Below, one piece after another: positions 1-9,666 of a DNA stretch of 14,635 bases (its first letter is position 1; each line of letters starts with the position of its first letter). The DNA is taken from NCBI RefSeq assembly GCF_001983105.1, contig NZ_MOMC01000017.1, forward strand, positions 17,705-32,339, written 5' to 3'. The notes below the pieces were generated by a model, which had not been told where the DNA came from, searched no databases, and was given only the letters and a program-made list of their open reading frames with translations. Both the position numbers and the translations under genes were made by a program. This DNA comes from Pseudofrankia asymbiotica (GTDB lineage Bacteria > Actinomycetota > Actinomycetes > Frankiales > Frankiaceae).

Positions 1-97
1 GCGGCTGGTCGAGGCGGCCGACCTGGTGGTCGAGATGACCAAGATCAAGCACCCGATGGACGCCGGGCAGAAGGGCCAGCGGGGGATCGAATGGTGA
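1..97 (+). CDS. cobO: Corrinoid adenosyltransferase CobO, C-terminal end (partial)
   Basis: Only the last 31 codons are present; the frame begins at base 2 and stops at the TGA at 95-97. The visible peptide contains VVEMTKIKHPMDAGQKGQRG and ends GIEW, the conserved C-terminus of the CobO/BtuR family. These enzymes transfer the adenosyl group of ATP to cobalt of cob(I)yrinic acid a,c-diamide in the cytoplasm. The catalytic P-loop lies upstream of the window and cannot be checked. Adjacency to cobB fits the common actinobacterial cobO-cobB order. The family assignment rests on this short tail plus context. Confidence 0.9.
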   Translation, partial: RLVEAADLVVEMTKIKHPMDAGQKGQRGIEW

Positions 98-177
98 TCA
101 CCACTCCGGCGTCCCCAACCAGCGAGGCGACCTCAACAAGCGCCGCCGCCCCGGCCATGGCGCCGGCCCGGCGGTGA
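91..177 (+). other. 28-codon open frame bridging cobO and cobB (possible translational coupler)
   Basis: An ATG at 91-93 lies inside the last codons of cobO, whose stop is TGA 95-97. It opens a frame of 28 codons rich in Ala, Pro, Thr and Ser that ends at TGA 175-177. That stop overlaps the GTG start of cobB (174-176). A ribosome finishing cobO could restart here and then be handed to cobB. No SD-like sequence is obvious, and the peptide resembles nothing I recognise. It could be chance in a 76-nt gap, or the remnant of a CobB N-terminal extension thrown out of frame. That it is translated is pure inference. Confidence 0.25.
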
Positions 178-1709
178 GGATCCCGCGGATCGTCCTCGCC
201 GCGCCGGCCAGCGGAGCGGGCAAGACCTCCATCGCCACGGGCCTGCTCGCCGCGCTGCGGGCACGCGGGCTGGCCGTCTCGCCCCACAAGGTCGGCCCGG
301 ACTACATCGACCCGGGCTACCACGCCCTGGCTGCCGGCCGCACGGGGCGCAACCTCGACCCGTGGCTGGTCGGCGAGCGGCGGATCACGCCGCTGTTCCT
401 GCACGGCGCGCTGACACCCCGGCGCGCCGACGTCGCCGTCATCGAGGGGGTCATGGGCCTGTTCGACGGGCACGCGACCCGCGCCGGGTTCGGCTCGACG
501 GCGCACGTCGCGACGCTGCTGGCGGCGCCCGTCGTCCTGGTCGTCGACGCGCGGTCGGCCGGCCGGTCGGTCGCCGCGACCGTCCACGGCTTCCGCTCGT
601 TCGACCCGGCGGTGCGGATCGGCGGCGTCGTGTTCAACCAGGTCGGCACCGAGCGGCACGCCGAGATCCTGCGCGCCGCGATGGCCGAGATCGGCATGCC
701 GGTGCTCGGCGTCCTCGGCCGGCGCGACAGCCTGGTCACACCGTCGCGCCACCTCGGCCTGGTCCCGGCCGCCGAGCGCGCGGCGCCCGCCCGCGCCGCC
801 GTCGCCGAGCTCGCCGACGCGATCGGCGCCAGCCTCGACCTCGACGCGCTGCTCGCGCTCGCCGCGACCGCTCCTGACCTGACGGCCGAGCCCTGGGACC
901 CCCGGGCCGACGCCGCCGGAGCCTTCGGGGTGCCCGGAACAGCCGAGGCCGCCGGGATCTCGGGCGCCGCGGAGACCTCCGGCGGCCTCGCGCCGACGGC
1001 GCCGACGCCGCCCGCGCCCGCGTCCGGGCGCGGGCGCGGGCCGCGGCCGGTTGTCGCCGTGGCCGGCGGGCCGGCGTTCACGTTCGGCTACGCGGAGACG
1101 CCCGAGCTGCTCGCCGCCGCCGGCGCAGAGGTCGCGCGCTTCGACCCGACGGCCGACGAGGCGCTGCCTGACGGCACGTCGGCGCTGGTCATCGGCGGCG
1201 GGTTCCCGCAGGTGCACGCCGGCGCGCTCGCCGCCAACGCCGCGCTGCGGGCCCAGGTCCGCGCGTTCGCGGCCACCGGCGCTCCGGTCGTCGCCGAGTG
1301 CGCCGGGCTGCTCTACCTGAGCCGCGCGCTGGACGGCGAGCCGATGTGCGGGGTGCTGGCCGAGGTGACGGCGGCCATGGCACCGCGCCTCACGCTCGGC
1401 TACCGGGAGGCCGTCGCGGCCACCGACTCGGCGCTCGCCGCGCGCGGCACGGTCGCGCGCGGCCACGAGTTCCACCGCACGGTCGCCGTCCCGCCGGCTG
1501 GCGGGATGGACGGCGCGCCGCGGGGATCGGCCCCCGCGTGGACATGGCGCGGCGCGGCCGGCGACGAGGTCGCGGAGGGCTTCGTCCGCGGCGGCGTCCA
1601 TGCCTCCTATCTGCATACCCACTGGGCGGGGCTTCCCGGCACGGCCGCCCGCCTCGTCGCCGCGGCGCGCGCGGCCCAGGCGAACGGGTCCAACCGTGCC
1701 GCCGGCTGA
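174..1709 (+). CDS. cobB: Hydrogenobyrinic acid a,c-diamide synthase CobB
   Basis: A 511-residue ATP- and glutamine-dependent amidotransferase that amidates the a and c carboxylates of hydrogenobyrinic acid. The N-terminal dethiobiotin-synthetase-like domain opens at once with the P-loop APASGAGKT (about residues 10-18), followed by the KVGPDYIDPGYH motif. The C-terminal class I glutaminase domain carries the nucleophile Cys376 in VVAECAGLLYL and the terminal SYLHTHW motif (His481/His483). A Pro/Ala/Gly-rich linker at about residues 246-292 separates them and is longer than I expect for the family. The GTG at 174 is the only start that places the P-loop at the usual distance; no in-frame start lies upstream. 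The 3' end overlaps the proposed cobD start by 14 nt. Confidence 0.95.
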   Translation: MRIPRIVLAAPASGAGKTSIATGLLAALRARGLAVSPHKVGPDYIDPGYHALAAGRTGRNLDPWLVGERRITPLFLHGALTPRRADVAVIEGVMGLFDGHATRAGFGSTAHVATLLAAPVVLVVDARSAGRSVAATVHGFRSFDPAVRIGGVVFNQVGTERHAEILRAAMAEIGMPVLGVLGRRDSLVTPSRHLGLVPAAERAAPARAAVAELADAIGASLDLDALLALAATAPDLTAEPWDPRADAAGAFGVPGTAEAAGISGAAETSGGLAPTAPTPPAPASGRGRGPRPVVAVAGGPAFTFGYAETPELLAAAGAEVARFDPTADEALPDGTSALVIGGGFPQVHAGALAANAALRAQVRAFAATGAPVVAECAGLLYLSRALDGEPMCGVLAEVTAAMAPRLTLGYREAVAATDSALAARGTVARGHEFHRTVAVPPAGGMDGAPRGSAPAWTWRGAAGDEVAEGFVRGGVHASYLHTHWAGLPGTAARLVAAARAAQANGSNRAAG

Positions 1710-2790
1710 ACCGCCGACCAGTCGCCACGCCAGTGACCGGGTCGGTGTCCTGGCCGGGGGTTGGCGCGGCGTACGCGGTTCATCGGGCGCGACCGGGCCA
1801 GCCGCCACCGCCACCGCGGCGGCGCTCGTCGCCGGCGCGCTCGCGGACGCGGTCCTCGCCGACCCGGCCCGGTTCCATCCGGTCGCCGGCTACGGCCGCG
1901 CCGCGCGCGCGGCCGAACGCCTGCTCTACGCGGACTCCCGCCCGGCCGGCGTGGCGTTCGTCGCGGTCGCCGTCGGCGGGCCGGTGCTCGCCGCCGCCGC
2001 GGTGGACCACCTCCTGCCCCGGCCGGCGCGGCCGGTGGCGCTGGCCGCGGCGCTGTGGGCCGCGCTCGGCGGGACGTCGCTGCGCGCCGAGGCCAGGGTC
2101 ATGAGCCGGCTGCTGACGGCCGGGGACCTGGCCGGCGGCCGGGAGCGGCTCGGGCACCTGTGCGGGCGCGACCCGAGCGGACTCGACGAACCGGAACTCG
2201 CCAGGGCCGCGATCGAGTCGGTGGCGGAGAACACCGCGGACGCCGTGCTCGGCCCACTGGTGTGGGGAGCCGTGCTCGGCCTGCCCGGCGTCGTCGGCTA
2301 CCGGGCCGTCAACACCCTCGACGCGATGGTCGGGTACCGCTCCGAGCGTTACCTGCGCTTCGGCTGGGCCGCCGCCCGGCTCGACGACCTCGCGAACCTG
2401 GCGCCCGCGAGGCTGTGCGCCGTGCTCACCGCGTTGACGGCCCCGGTCGTCGGCGGGTCGCCGCGCGAGTCGTGGCGGGTCTGGCGCCGCGACGGTGACA
2501 ACCACCCGAGCCCGAACGCCGGCCAGTGCGAGGCGGCGTTCGCCGGCGCGCTCGGGACCACTCTCGGCGGGACCAACGTCTACGAGGGCGAGCCGGAGAC
2601 CCGCGGCCGGCTGGGTGACGGCCCGCCGCCGCGCGGCGGCGACGTCGCCCGCTCGGGTGATCTGCTGGCGGCGGTGACGGCGGCCGGCGTCGCCGTGAGC
2701 GCCATGGCCGCCGCGGCCCTTGTCCGCACACGCCGGCGCCGGAGCGGGCCGCGGCGCCCGAGCGGGCCGCCGCGCCGGAGCGCCCCATGA
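1696..2790 (+). CDS. cobD: Adenosylcobinamide-phosphate synthase CobD (CbiB family)
   Basis: An integral membrane protein that attaches the aminopropanol (or its phosphate) arm to adenosylcobyric acid. Family signatures are clear: [20 protein letters not shown] near the N-terminus, [38 protein letters not shown] and [20 protein letters not shown]. Several hydrophobic stretches ([34 protein letters not shown], the [14 protein letters not shown] region, a C-terminal [20 protein letters not shown]) fit a polytopic protein, and the tail is Arg/Pro-rich. The start is uncertain. GTG 1696 overlaps the cobB end by 14 nt and gives 364 aa; ATG 1600 is in frame but would overlap cobB by 110 nt. The conserved core begins only near 1800, so either start leaves a non-conserved leader. 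The stop overlaps the cobQ ATG (ATGA). Confidence 0.9.
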   Translation: MPPAEPPTSRHASDRVGVLAGGWRGVRGSSGATGPAATATAAALVAGALADAVLADPARFHPVAGYGRAARAAERLLYADSRPAGVAFVAVAVGGPVLAAAAVDHLLPRPARPVALAAALWAALGGTSLRAEARVMSRLLTAGDLAGGRERLGHLCGRDPSGLDEPELARAAIESVAENTADAVLGPLVWGAVLGLPGVVGYRAVNTLDAMVGYRSERYLRFGWAAARLDDLANLAPARLCAVLTALTAPVVGGSPRESWRVWRRDGDNHPSPNAGQCEAAFAGALGTTLGGTNVYEGEPETRGRLGDGPPPRGGDVARSGDLLAAVTAAGVAVSAMAAAALVRTRRRRSGPRRPSGPPRRSAP

Positions 2791-4349
2791 CCGGGGTGCG
2801 CGGCGCGCTGCTCGTCGCCGGTACCACCTCGGACGCGGGCAAGTCGGTGCTGACGGCCGGGATCTGCCGGTGGCTCGCCCGTCAGGGCGTGCGGGTGGCC
2901 CCGTTCAAGGCGCAGAACATGTCGCTGAACTCGTGGGTGACCGCCGACGGCGCGGAGATCGGCCGTGCCCAGGTGATGCAGGCGGCCGCAGCCGGCGTGG
3001 AGCCGGAGGGGGCGATGAACCCGGTGCTGCTCAAGCCGGGCGCCGGGCACCGCAGCCAGGTGGTGCTGCGCGGCCGGCCGGTCGCCGAGGCGGGCGCGCT
3101 CGACTACCGCGCGCTGAAGGGGCGGCTGTTCGGTGAGGTGCTCGCGAGCCTCGCCGACCTGCGCTCCCGGTTCGACGTCGTCGTCTGCGAGGGCGCCGGC
3201 AGCCCGGCCGAGATCAACCTGCGGGCGACCGACATCGCGAACATGGGCCTGGCCCGCGCCGCCGGCCTGCCGACGATCGTCGTCGGCGACATCGACCGCG
3301 GCGGGGTGTTCGCCGCGATGTACGGCACGCTCGCGCTGCTGGAGCCGGCCGACCAGGAGCTGGTCGCCGGGTTCGTCGTCAACAAGTTCCGCGGCGAGCG
3401 CGCGCTGCTCGAGCCGGGGCTGGACATGCTGCGGGCGCTCACCGGCCGGCCCACGCTCGGCGTGCTGCCGTGGCGCGACGGGCTCGGGCTCGACGTGGAG
3501 GACTCGCTGGGCCTGCCCGCGCCCGGCGAGACCAGGGGCGACCCCGACGGATCGCTGCGGGTGGCCGCCGTGCGGCTGCCGTTCCTGAGCAACTTCACCG
3601 ATCTCGACGCGCTCGCGGCCGAACCCGGCGTCGCGGTGCGCTACGCCGACCGGCCCGAGGACCTCGACGCGGCCGATCTCGTCGTGCTTCCGGGCACCCG
3701 GTCGACGGTGGCCGACCTGGGCTGGCTGCGCCGGCGCGGGCTGGACGGGGCGCTCGCCCGCCGCGCGGCCGCCGGGCGCCCCGTGCTCGGCGTCTGCGGC
3801 GGCTACCAGATGCTCGCCGCGACGATCGTGGACGACGTGGAGAGCGGCGCGGGCCGCGTCGACGGCCTCGGGCTGCTGCCGGTCACCGTCCGCTTCGCGG
3901 CCGACAAGACCCTTGGCCGCCCGAGCGGCGTCGCCTATGGCCAGCCCGTGCGCGGCTACGAGATCCACCACGGGGTGGCGACCGCGCACGGCGGCGAGCC
4001 GTTCCTCGACGGCTGCCAGGCCGGCGCCGTCTGGGGCACCACCTGGCACGGCGCGCTGGAGAACGACGGCTTCCGCCGGGCGTTCCTCGCCGACGTCGCG
4101 GCGTCCGCCGGCTCGCCGTGGCGGCCGCGCGGCGAGGTGTCCTTCGCGGCCGTCCGGCAGCGGCGCCTCGACGTCCTCGGCGACCTCGTCGCCGGCCACC
4201 TCGACACCGACGCGGTGCTCGGGCTGCTGGCCGGCGGGCCGCCAGCCGGCCTGCCCTTCGTCCCGCCCGGCGCCCCGCCGAGCGCCATGTCCGCGCCAGG
4301 AGCCGACCGCTCGCGTGGATCTCTGCCAGAACAGGGGAGCCAGCTGTGA
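2787..4349 (+). CDS. cobQ: Adenosylcobyric acid synthase CobQ
   Basis: A 520-residue glutamine-dependent amidotransferase that amidates the b, d, e and g side chains of adenosylcobyrinic acid a,c-diamide to give adenosylcobyric acid. The N-terminal ATP-binding domain has [12 protein letters not shown] (P-loop lysine 19), [12 protein letters not shown] and [12 protein letters not shown]. The C-terminal glutaminase-like domain has Cys337 in [11 protein letters not shown] and His394 in GYEIHHG. Length is normal for the family apart from a Pro-rich tail. The ATG at 2787 overlaps the cobD stop as ATGA, the normal point for the P-loop to follow. Its stop overlaps the cobN GTG start as GTGA, so coupled translation is likely. 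Confidence 0.97.
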   Translation: MTGVRGALLVAGTTSDAGKSVLTAGICRWLARQGVRVAPFKAQNMSLNSWVTADGAEIGRAQVMQAAAAGVEPEGAMNPVLLKPGAGHRSQVVLRGRPVAEAGALDYRALKGRLFGEVLASLADLRSRFDVVVCEGAGSPAEINLRATDIANMGLARAAGLPTIVVGDIDRGGVFAAMYGTLALLEPADQELVAGFVVNKFRGERALLEPGLDMLRALTGRPTLGVLPWRDGLGLDVEDSLGLPAPGETRGDPDGSLRVAAVRLPFLSNFTDLDALAAEPGVAVRYADRPEDLDAADLVVLPGTRSTVADLGWLRRRGLDGALARRAAAGRPVLGVCGGYQMLAATIVDDVESGAGRVDGLGLLPVTVRFAADKTLGRPSGVAYGQPVRGYEIHHGVATAHGGEPFLDGCQAGAVWGTTWHGALENDGFRRAFLADVAASAGSPWRPRGEVSFAAVRQRRLDVLGDLVAGHLDTDAVLGLLAGGPPAGLPFVPPGAPPSAMSAPGADRSRGSLPEQGSQL

Positions 4350-7300
4350 TCGTCCTGCTGTCGACGTCCGACACCGACCTGTCGTGCGCCCGCGCCACCG
4401 GGGAGGACTACCGGCTGGCCAACCCGGCGCGCCTCGACGTCGCCGACCTGCCACGGCTGCTCGACGGCGCCGACGTCGTCGTCCTGCGGCTGCTCGGCGG
4501 CCGGCGGACCTGGCCGGATGGGGTCGACGCCGTGCTCGCCAGCGGCCTGCCGGTGGTGGTGCTCAGCGGGGAGCTCGTCCCCGACGCCGAGCTGATGGAG
4601 CTGTCCTCGGTGCCCGCCGGGGTGGCGGCGCAGGCACACGCCTACCTCGCCCACGGGGGAGTGGACAACCTGCGCCAGCTGGCCCGCTTCCTGTCCGACG
4701 CGCTGCTGCTGACCGGCCTCGGGTTCGACCCGCCGGTGCCGACCCCGCCGTGGGGCGTCCGGCCCAGGCCCGCCTCGGGCGCGGCCGGCGCCGCCGCGCC
4801 AGGCGACGAAGGGGCACCGAGCGACGAACGGGTATCGGGCGACGAAGGGGTATCGGGCGACGAAGGGGCGTCGGGCGAGGGCGGCGAGCGGCGCCCGACC
4901 GTCGCGATCCTGTACTACCGGGCGCATGAGCTGGCCGGCAACACCGCGTTCGTGGACGCGCTCGCCGACGCGGTCGAGGCGGCCGGCGGCCGGGCGCTGC
5001 CGGTCTTCTGCGCGTCGCTGCGCACCGCGGACTCCGGGCTGCTCGCCGAGCTCGGCCGGGCGGACACGCTGGTGACGACGGTGCTGGCCGCGGGCGGAGC
5101 CGGGTCCGCCGCGAGCCCCGCCGAGGTCGGGGCGGGCGGGCGCGACGAGGACTGGGACATCGGCGCGCTGGCCGACCTGGACGTGCCGATCCTGCAGGCG
5201 CTGGCCGTGACGTCGTCGCGGGCCCAGTGGGCGGCGAGCGACGACGGCCTCTCGCCGCTGGACACCGCGACCCAGGTCGCCATCCCCGAGTTCGACGGGC
5301 GGATCATCACCGTCCCGTTCTCGTTCAAGGAGATCGACGCCGACGGCCTGACCCACTACGTGCCCGACCGGGAGCGGGCCGCCCGGGTCGCCGGCCTCGC
5401 GGTCCGCCACGCCCGGCTGCGCCACGTCCCGAACGCGGACAAGCGGATCGCGCTGGTGCTGTCGGCGTACCCGACCAAGCACGCCAGGATCGGCAACGCG
5501 GTCGGCCTCGACACCCCTGCCAGCGTGCTCGCGCTGCTGAGGGCGATGCGGGACGCCGGCTACGACGTCGGACCGGCCGACGGCCCCGACGCCCTGCCCG
5601 GCCTCGCCGCCGATGACGGGGACGCGCTCATCCACGGCCTGATCGCCGCCGGTGGCCAGGACGAGGACTGGCTGACGGCCGAGCAGCTGGCCGGAAGCCC
5701 CGTCCGGGTCCCCGCCGCCGTCTACCGCTCCTGGTTCGCGACGCTGCCGACCGAGCTGCGCGCCGCCGTCGAGGAGCACTGGGGCCCGGCGCCAGGGGAC
5801 CTCTTCGTCGACCGGTCGTCGGACCCGGATGGCGAGATCGTGCTCGCCACCGTCGCCGCCGGTAACGTGGTGATCCTCATCCAGCCGCCGCGCGGGTTCG
5901 GGCAGAACCCGATCGCCATCTACCACGACCCCGACCTGCCGCCGAGCCACCACTACCTGGCGGCCTACCACTGGCTGCGCCACGGCCCGGGCACGCCCGG
6001 CGCGGCGCTCGGATCCGGATCCGGATCCGGATCCGGATCCGGATCCGGGTTCGGGTTCGGCGCGCACGCCGTCGTGCACGTCGGCAAGCACGGCAACCTC
6101 GAATGGCTGCCCGGCAAGGCGGCGGCGCTGTCCGCCGGCTGCGCGCCCGACGCCGCGCTCGGCGACCTCCCGCTGGTCTACCCGTTCCTCGTCAACGACC
6201 CGGGCGAGGGCACCCAGGCGAAGCGGCGGGCGCACGCCACCATCGTCGACCACCTGGTGCCGCCCATGGCCAGGGCCGACAGCTACGGCGACATCGCCCG
6301 CCTCGAGCGGCTCCTCGACGAGCACGCGCAGATCGCCGCGATGGACCCGGCGAAGCTCCCCGCGATCCGCGCGCAGATCTGGACGCTCATCGAGGCGGCG
6401 AAGCTCGACCACGACCTCGGCCTCGCGGACCGGCCGCACGACGCCGAGTTCGACGAGTTCATCCTGCACGTCGACGGCTGGCTCTGCGAGATCAAGGACG
6501 CGCAGATCCGCGACGGCCTGCACGTCCTCGGCCTGGCGCCGACCGGCGAGGCGCGGATCAACCTGGTGCTGTCGATGCTGCGCGCCCGCCAGCTGTGGGG
6601 CGGCGCCGTCGCGCTGCCGGGCCTGCGCCAGGCACTCGGGCTCGGCGAGACGGAGGGGACGGCGCGCACCGACACGGTCGAGGCCGTCGCCCGGGCCCTC
6701 GTCGCGGGCCTGGAGGACCGCGGCTGGGAACCGACGGCCGTCGCGGAGGTGGTCGCCGAGGTCCTCGACCCGCCCGCGGGCGGGGGTGAGGCCGGGAGCG
6801 GGACCGAGATCGGGAGCGGGACCGAGATCGGGAGCGGCGTCGACCGGGACGCCGTGGCCGCGGTGCTGACCTTCGCCGCCACCGAGGTCGTGCCGAGGCT
6901 CGCCCGCACCACCGACGAGATCGACCGGACCCTGCACGCGCTCGCCGGCGGCTACGTTCCCGCCGGCCCGAGCGGCTCGCCGCTGCGCGGCCTGGTCAAC
7001 GTGCTGCCGACCGGGCGCAACTTCTACGCCGTCGACCCGCGCGCGGTCCCCAGCCCGCTGGCCTGGGAGACCGGGCGGGCGATGGCCGACTCGCTGCTGG
7101 CCCGCCACCTCGCCGACACGGGCGAGTACCCGCGCTCGGTCGGCCTGTCCGCCTGGGGCACGTCGGCGATGCGGACGTCCGGCGACGACATCGCGGAGAT
7201 CCTCGCCCTGCTCGGCGTCGCCCCGCTGTGGGACGAGGCCTCCCGGCGGGTGCGCGGCCTGGAACCGATGCCGCTCGCCGAGCTCGGCCGGCCCCGCATC

Positions 7301-8200
7301 GACGTCACCGTCCGGATCTCCGGGTTCTTCCGCGACGCGTTCCCGCACGTCGTCGACCTGCTCGACGACGCGGTCCGGCTCGTCGCCGACCTCGACGAGG
7401 ACCCCGAGCACAACTACGTCCGGGCGCACGCCGACCACGACACGGCCAGCCACGGGGACCGGCGCCGGGCCACCACCCGCGTCTTCGGCTCGAAGCCGGG
7501 CGCGTACGGCGCCGGGCTGCTCCCGCTGATCGACGCCGGTACCTGGCACGACGACGGCGACCTGGCCGAGGTGTACGCGGCCTGGGGCGGGTTCGCCTAC
7601 GGCCGCGGCCTCGCGGGGCGGCCGGCCCGCGACGACATGGAGGCGGCGTACCGGCGCATCAGCGTGGCGGTGAAGAACACCGACAGCCTCGAGCACGACA
7701 TCGCCGACTCCGACGACTACTTCCAGTACCACGGCGGCATGATCGCGACGGTGCGGGCGCTGACCGGGCGCGGGCCCCGGGCCTACATCGGCGACTCGAC
7801 CCGGCCCGACGCGGTGCGCACCCGCACGCTCGGTGAGGAGATGGCCCGGGTGGTCCGAGCCCGGGTGGTCAACCCCCGCTGGATCGCCTCGATGCGCCGG
7901 CATGGCTACAAGGGCGCCTTCGAGCTGGCCGCGACCGTCGACTACCTCTTCGGCTACGACGCGACCGCGGGCGTGGTGGCCGACTGGATGTACGAGGCCG
8001 TCACCCAGGCGTACGTCCTGGACGAGGAGAACCAGAAGTTCCTGGCGGACTCGAACCCGTGGGCGCTGCACGGCATCGCCGAGCGGCTTCTCGAGGCCGT
8101 CGACCGCGGGATGTGGGAGGCGCCCGAGCAGGCGACCCTGGACGCGCTGCGCGACGTCTACCTGCGCGCGGAGGGCGACCTCGAAGGGCGCGCGCCGTGA
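4346..8200 (+). CDS. cobN: Cobaltochelatase large subunit CobN
   Basis: The 1284-residue large subunit of the aerobic ATP-dependent cobaltochelatase, which with CobS and CobT inserts cobalt into hydrogenobyrinic acid a,c-diamide. It belongs to the CobN/Mg-chelatase H family. Visible signatures include [53 protein letters not shown] (Lys581/His582) and, near residue 980, [20 protein letters not shown]. The GTG at 4346 overlaps the cobQ stop as GTGA and follows a purine-rich GGGGAG. Three in-frame tandem-repeat inserts are present (listed separately), making the protein longer than the roughly 1200 aa I would expect. CobS and CobT are not encoded in the window. The stop overlaps the cobG start. 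Confidence 0.97.
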   Translation: MIVLLSTSDTDLSCARATGEDYRLANPARLDVADLPRLLDGADVVVLRLLGGRRTWPDGVDAVLASGLPVVVLSGELVPDAELMELSSVPAGVAAQAHAYLAHGGVDNLRQLARFLSDALLLTGLGFDPPVPTPPWGVRPRPASGAAGAAAPGDEGAPSDERVSGDEGVSGDEGASGEGGERRPTVAILYYRAHELAGNTAFVDALADAVEAAGGRALPVFCASLRTADSGLLAELGRADTLVTTVLAAGGAGSAASPAEVGAGGRDEDWDIGALADLDVPILQALAVTSSRAQWAASDDGLSPLDTATQVAIPEFDGRIITVPFSFKEIDADGLTHYVPDRERAARVAGLAVRHARLRHVPNADKRIALVLSAYPTKHARIGNAVGLDTPASVLALLRAMRDAGYDVGPADGPDALPGLAADDGDALIHGLIAAGGQDEDWLTAEQLAGSPVRVPAAVYRSWFATLPTELRAAVEEHWGPAPGDLFVDRSSDPDGEIVLATVAAGNVVILIQPPRGFGQNPIAIYHDPDLPPSHHYLAAYHWLRHGPGTPGAALGSGSGSGSGSGSGFGFGAHAVVHVGKHGNLEWLPGKAAALSAGCAPDAALGDLPLVYPFLVNDPGEGTQAKRRAHATIVDHLVPPMARADSYGDIARLERLLDEHAQIAAMDPAKLPAIRAQIWTLIEAAKLDHDLGLADRPHDAEFDEFILHVDGWLCEIKDAQIRDGLHVLGLAPTGEARINLVLSMLRARQLWGGAVALPGLRQALGLGETEGTARTDTVEAVARALVAGLEDRGWEPTAVAEVVAEVLDPPAGGGEAGSGTEIGSGTEIGSGVDRDAVAAVLTFAATEVVPRLARTTDEIDRTLHALAGGYVPAGPSGSPLRGLVNVLPTGRNFYAVDPRAVPSPLAWETGRAMADSLLARHLADTGEYPRSVGLSAWGTSAMRTSGDDIAEILALLGVAPLWDEASRRVRGLEPMPLAELGRPRIDVTVRISGFFRDAFPHVVDLLDDAVRLVADLDEDPEHNYVRAHADHDTASHGDRRRATTRVFGSKPGAYGAGLLPLIDAGTWHDDGDLAEVYAAWGGFAYGRGLAGRPARDDMEAAYRRISVAVKNTDSLEHDIADSDDYFQYHGGMIATVRALTGRGPRAYIGDSTRPDAVRTRTLGEEMARVVRARVVNPRWIASMRRHGYKGAFELAATVDYLFGYDATAGVVADWMYEAVTQAYVLDEENQKFLADSNPWALHGIAERLLEAVDRGMWEAPEQATLDALRDVYLRAEGDLEGRAP
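4802..4873 (+). repeat. Four 18-bp in-frame tandem repeats in cobN (acidic linker)
   Basis: Four consecutive 18-bp units with the pattern GGCGACGAAGGGGYRYCG encode [18 protein letters not shown] and GDEGAS, followed by a degenerate GEGGE. They occupy residues 153-176 of CobN, in a flexible acidic linker just before the conserved [15 protein letters not shown] core. Units 3 and 4 differ at only two positions. Being a multiple of three, copy number can change without breaking the frame. Confidence 0.9.
6011..6058 (+). repeat. (GGATCC)6 plus (GGGTTC)2 hexanucleotide array in cobN
   Basis: Six perfect GGATCC hexamers (6011-6046) are followed by two GGGTTC hexamers (6047-6058). In frame they encode (Gly-Ser)6 (Gly-Phe)2, residues 556-571 of CobN, immediately before the conserved [10 protein letters not shown] motif. 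Each unit is its own reverse complement, so the array can fold on itself in either strand. The tract looks like replication-slippage expansion of a short Gly/Phe loop. Confidence 0.95.
6794..6841 (+). repeat. 18-bp in-frame tandem repeat in cobN (GSGTEI)
   Basis: Two identical 18-bp units, GGGAGCGGGACCGAGATC, are followed by a partial third (GGGAGCGG, then CGTC). They encode [16 protein letters not shown] from residue 817, in a Gly-rich linker between two conserved CobN segments. Exact identity of the two units points to a recent duplication. Confidence 0.85.
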
Positions 8201-9666
8201 GCCCCGGGCGGCCCCGGGCGGACCGCTGTCCCGGCGCCCTCGTCCTGCACGAGGCGGCCGACGGCGGGCTGGCCCGGATCCGGCTGCCGGGAGGCCTCGT
8301 CGGCGGCGGGGTGCTCGCGGCCCTCGCCGCGCTCGCCGAGTCGTTCGGTGAGCACGGCGCCGTCGAGCTCACGTCACGGGGGAACCTGCAGCTGCGCGGC
8401 GTGCCGACGAGCCGGAGAGCCGAGCTCGCCGACCAGGTCGCCGAGCTCGGCCTGCTGCCGTCGGCCACGCACGAACGGGTCCGCAACATCGTCGCCTCGC
8501 CCTTCGCGGGCCTGACCGGCGCTGGTGTTGGCGCTGGCGCCGGCTCGTCCGCCGGTACGCCGCCGGCGGGTGGCGACGGTGTCCCGACGGCGGGCGCGCG
8601 GCTGGAAGACCTGGTGCGCGGGCTCGACGAGGCGCTGTGCGCCGACCCGGAGCTCGCCGAGCTGTCCGGCCGCTTCCTGTTCGGCCTGGACGACGGGACC
8701 GGCGACATCGCGGCCCTGGCGCCGGACGCCTGGGCCGCGCCCGCTCCGGAGGGGCACTGGTGGGTCGGCCCGGCCGGCGTGGCGGTCGATGACTCGGGCG
8801 TGGTCGGCGAGCTGCTGGCCGTGGCGCGCGCCTTCCTGCGCGCCGCCGGCACCCGAGACGCCGCGGGTACCAGGGGTGACGGCTCCTTCTGGCGGGTCCG
8901 CGACCTTCCCGACGGCGGCGCGGAGCTCGCCGCCGGGCTGCGCGCCGGCCGGCCCGCCGCGCCCCGCCCGGCCCCCCGCCCGGCCGCGCACCCGGTGGGG
9001 GTCTGGCGGCGCCCTGACGGAGGGCACGCCGCCGCCGTTCACGTCCCTCTCGGCCGGTTGACCCGTCCGGCGGCCGACCTGCTCGCGACCGTCGTGACGG
9101 CCACCCGCCCGGGAACCGGCCAAGCCCAGGCCAGCCCCCGTGGTGAGCCGCCGCTACGGATCACTCCGTGGCGCTCGGTCGTCGTACCCTGCCTGAAGGA
9201 CCCGCCGTCCTTCGCCGCCCGCGCGCGACGGACGGGCCTGGTCACCGACCCGGCGTCGATCTGGACGCGGGTCACCGCCTGCGCTGGTCGTCCCGGCTGC
9301 GCGAGCGCGCTCGCGGATGTGCGTGCCGACGCCGCACGCGCGGTCGCCGCCGGCCTTGTCGCCCCGGTCGCCCTGATCGACGGTGCGCCGGCCGATGGTG
9401 CGCCGGTGGGCGGTGCGCCAGCCGACGGCGCGTCGGTGGGCGGTGTGCCGGCCGATGGTGCGCCGGCCGACGGCGCGTCGGTGGGCGGTGTGCCGGCCGG
9501 GGGCATCCGGGCCCGCGACATGCCGCCGGCCCCTACGGGTGCCCGGGCGCACTGGAGTGGCTGTGGGCGCCGCTGCGGGCGGCCGCCCGGGCCGCACGTG
9601 GAGATCGTCGCCGGCCCGGCCGGCTATCTGGTCCGCGCCGCGGGCGCCGAACCGAAGGAGTCCTGA
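8197..9666 (+). CDS. cobG: Precorrin-3B synthase CobG
   Basis: A 489-residue siroheme/4Fe-4S-type monooxygenase of the sulphite/nitrite reductase superfamily. It hydroxylates precorrin-3A at C20 and forms the lactone, the oxygen-dependent step that marks the aerobic pathway. The N-terminal half has the ferredoxin-like nitrite reductase repeat ([14 protein letters not shown], then [14 protein letters not shown]). The C-terminal half has cysteines C362-x5-C368 ([13 protein letters not shown]) and C456-x3-C460 ([12 protein letters not shown]), the cluster-binding pattern of this family. An octameric 15-bp repeat lies between the two pairs, and another Gly/Ala-rich insert lies around residues 108-135. 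The GTG at 8197 overlaps the cobN stop as GTGA. The stop shares one base with the cobH ATG. Confidence 0.93.
   Translation: MSPGRPRADRCPGALVLHEAADGGLARIRLPGGLVGGGVLAALAALAESFGEHGAVELTSRGNLQLRGVPTSRRAELADQVAELGLLPSATHERVRNIVASPFAGLTGAGVGAGAGSSAGTPPAGGDGVPTAGARLEDLVRGLDEALCADPELAELSGRFLFGLDDGTGDIAALAPDAWAAPAPEGHWWVGPAGVAVDDSGVVGELLAVARAFLRAAGTRDAAGTRGDGSFWRVRDLPDGGAELAAGLRAGRPAAPRPAPRPAAHPVGVWRRPDGGHAAAVHVPLGRLTRPAADLLATVVTATRPGTGQAQASPRGEPPLRITPWRSVVVPCLKDPPSFAARARRTGLVTDPASIWTRVTACAGRPGCASALADVRADAARAVAAGLVAPVALIDGAPADGAPVGGAPADGASVGGVPADGAPADGASVGGVPAGGIRARDMPPAPTGARAHWSGCGRRCGRPPGPHVEIVAGPAGYLVRAAGAEPKES
9379..9498 (+). repeat. Eight 15-bp in-frame tandem repeats in cobG
   Basis: Eight 15-bp units encode five-residue motifs: [40 protein letters not shown]. 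They are CobG residues 395-434. Units 4-5 and 7-8 form an identical 30-bp block, suggesting a recent higher-order duplication. The array lies between the two cysteine pairs that should ligate the Fe-S cluster. Confidence 0.92.

Noticed and set aside
1..173. Cobalamin riboswitch controlling the cob operon
   Set aside because: The operon start is upstream of the window; no B12-box-like sequence or leader is present here, and the gap before cobB is only 76 nt.
6011..6046. GGATCC hexamers as a cloning or vector artefact
   Set aside because: Flanking sequence is native cobN on both sides, the frame is kept, and degenerate GGGTTC units follow, which looks like natural expansion. Raw reads would still be needed to exclude an assembly error.
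45..8071. Very long open frames on the minus strand opposite cobB, cobQ and cobN (for example 45-1814, 2580-4454, 3956-8071)
   Set aside because: They are Arg/Gly/Ala/Pro-rich translations without recognisable motifs, opposite genes with full catalytic motifs. Such antisense frames are expected where the third codon position is nearly always G or C.
9379..9498. CRISPR-like or other non-coding repeat array in cobG
   Set aside because: Units are 15 bp, contiguous and in frame, with no spacers; they simply encode a repeated peptide.
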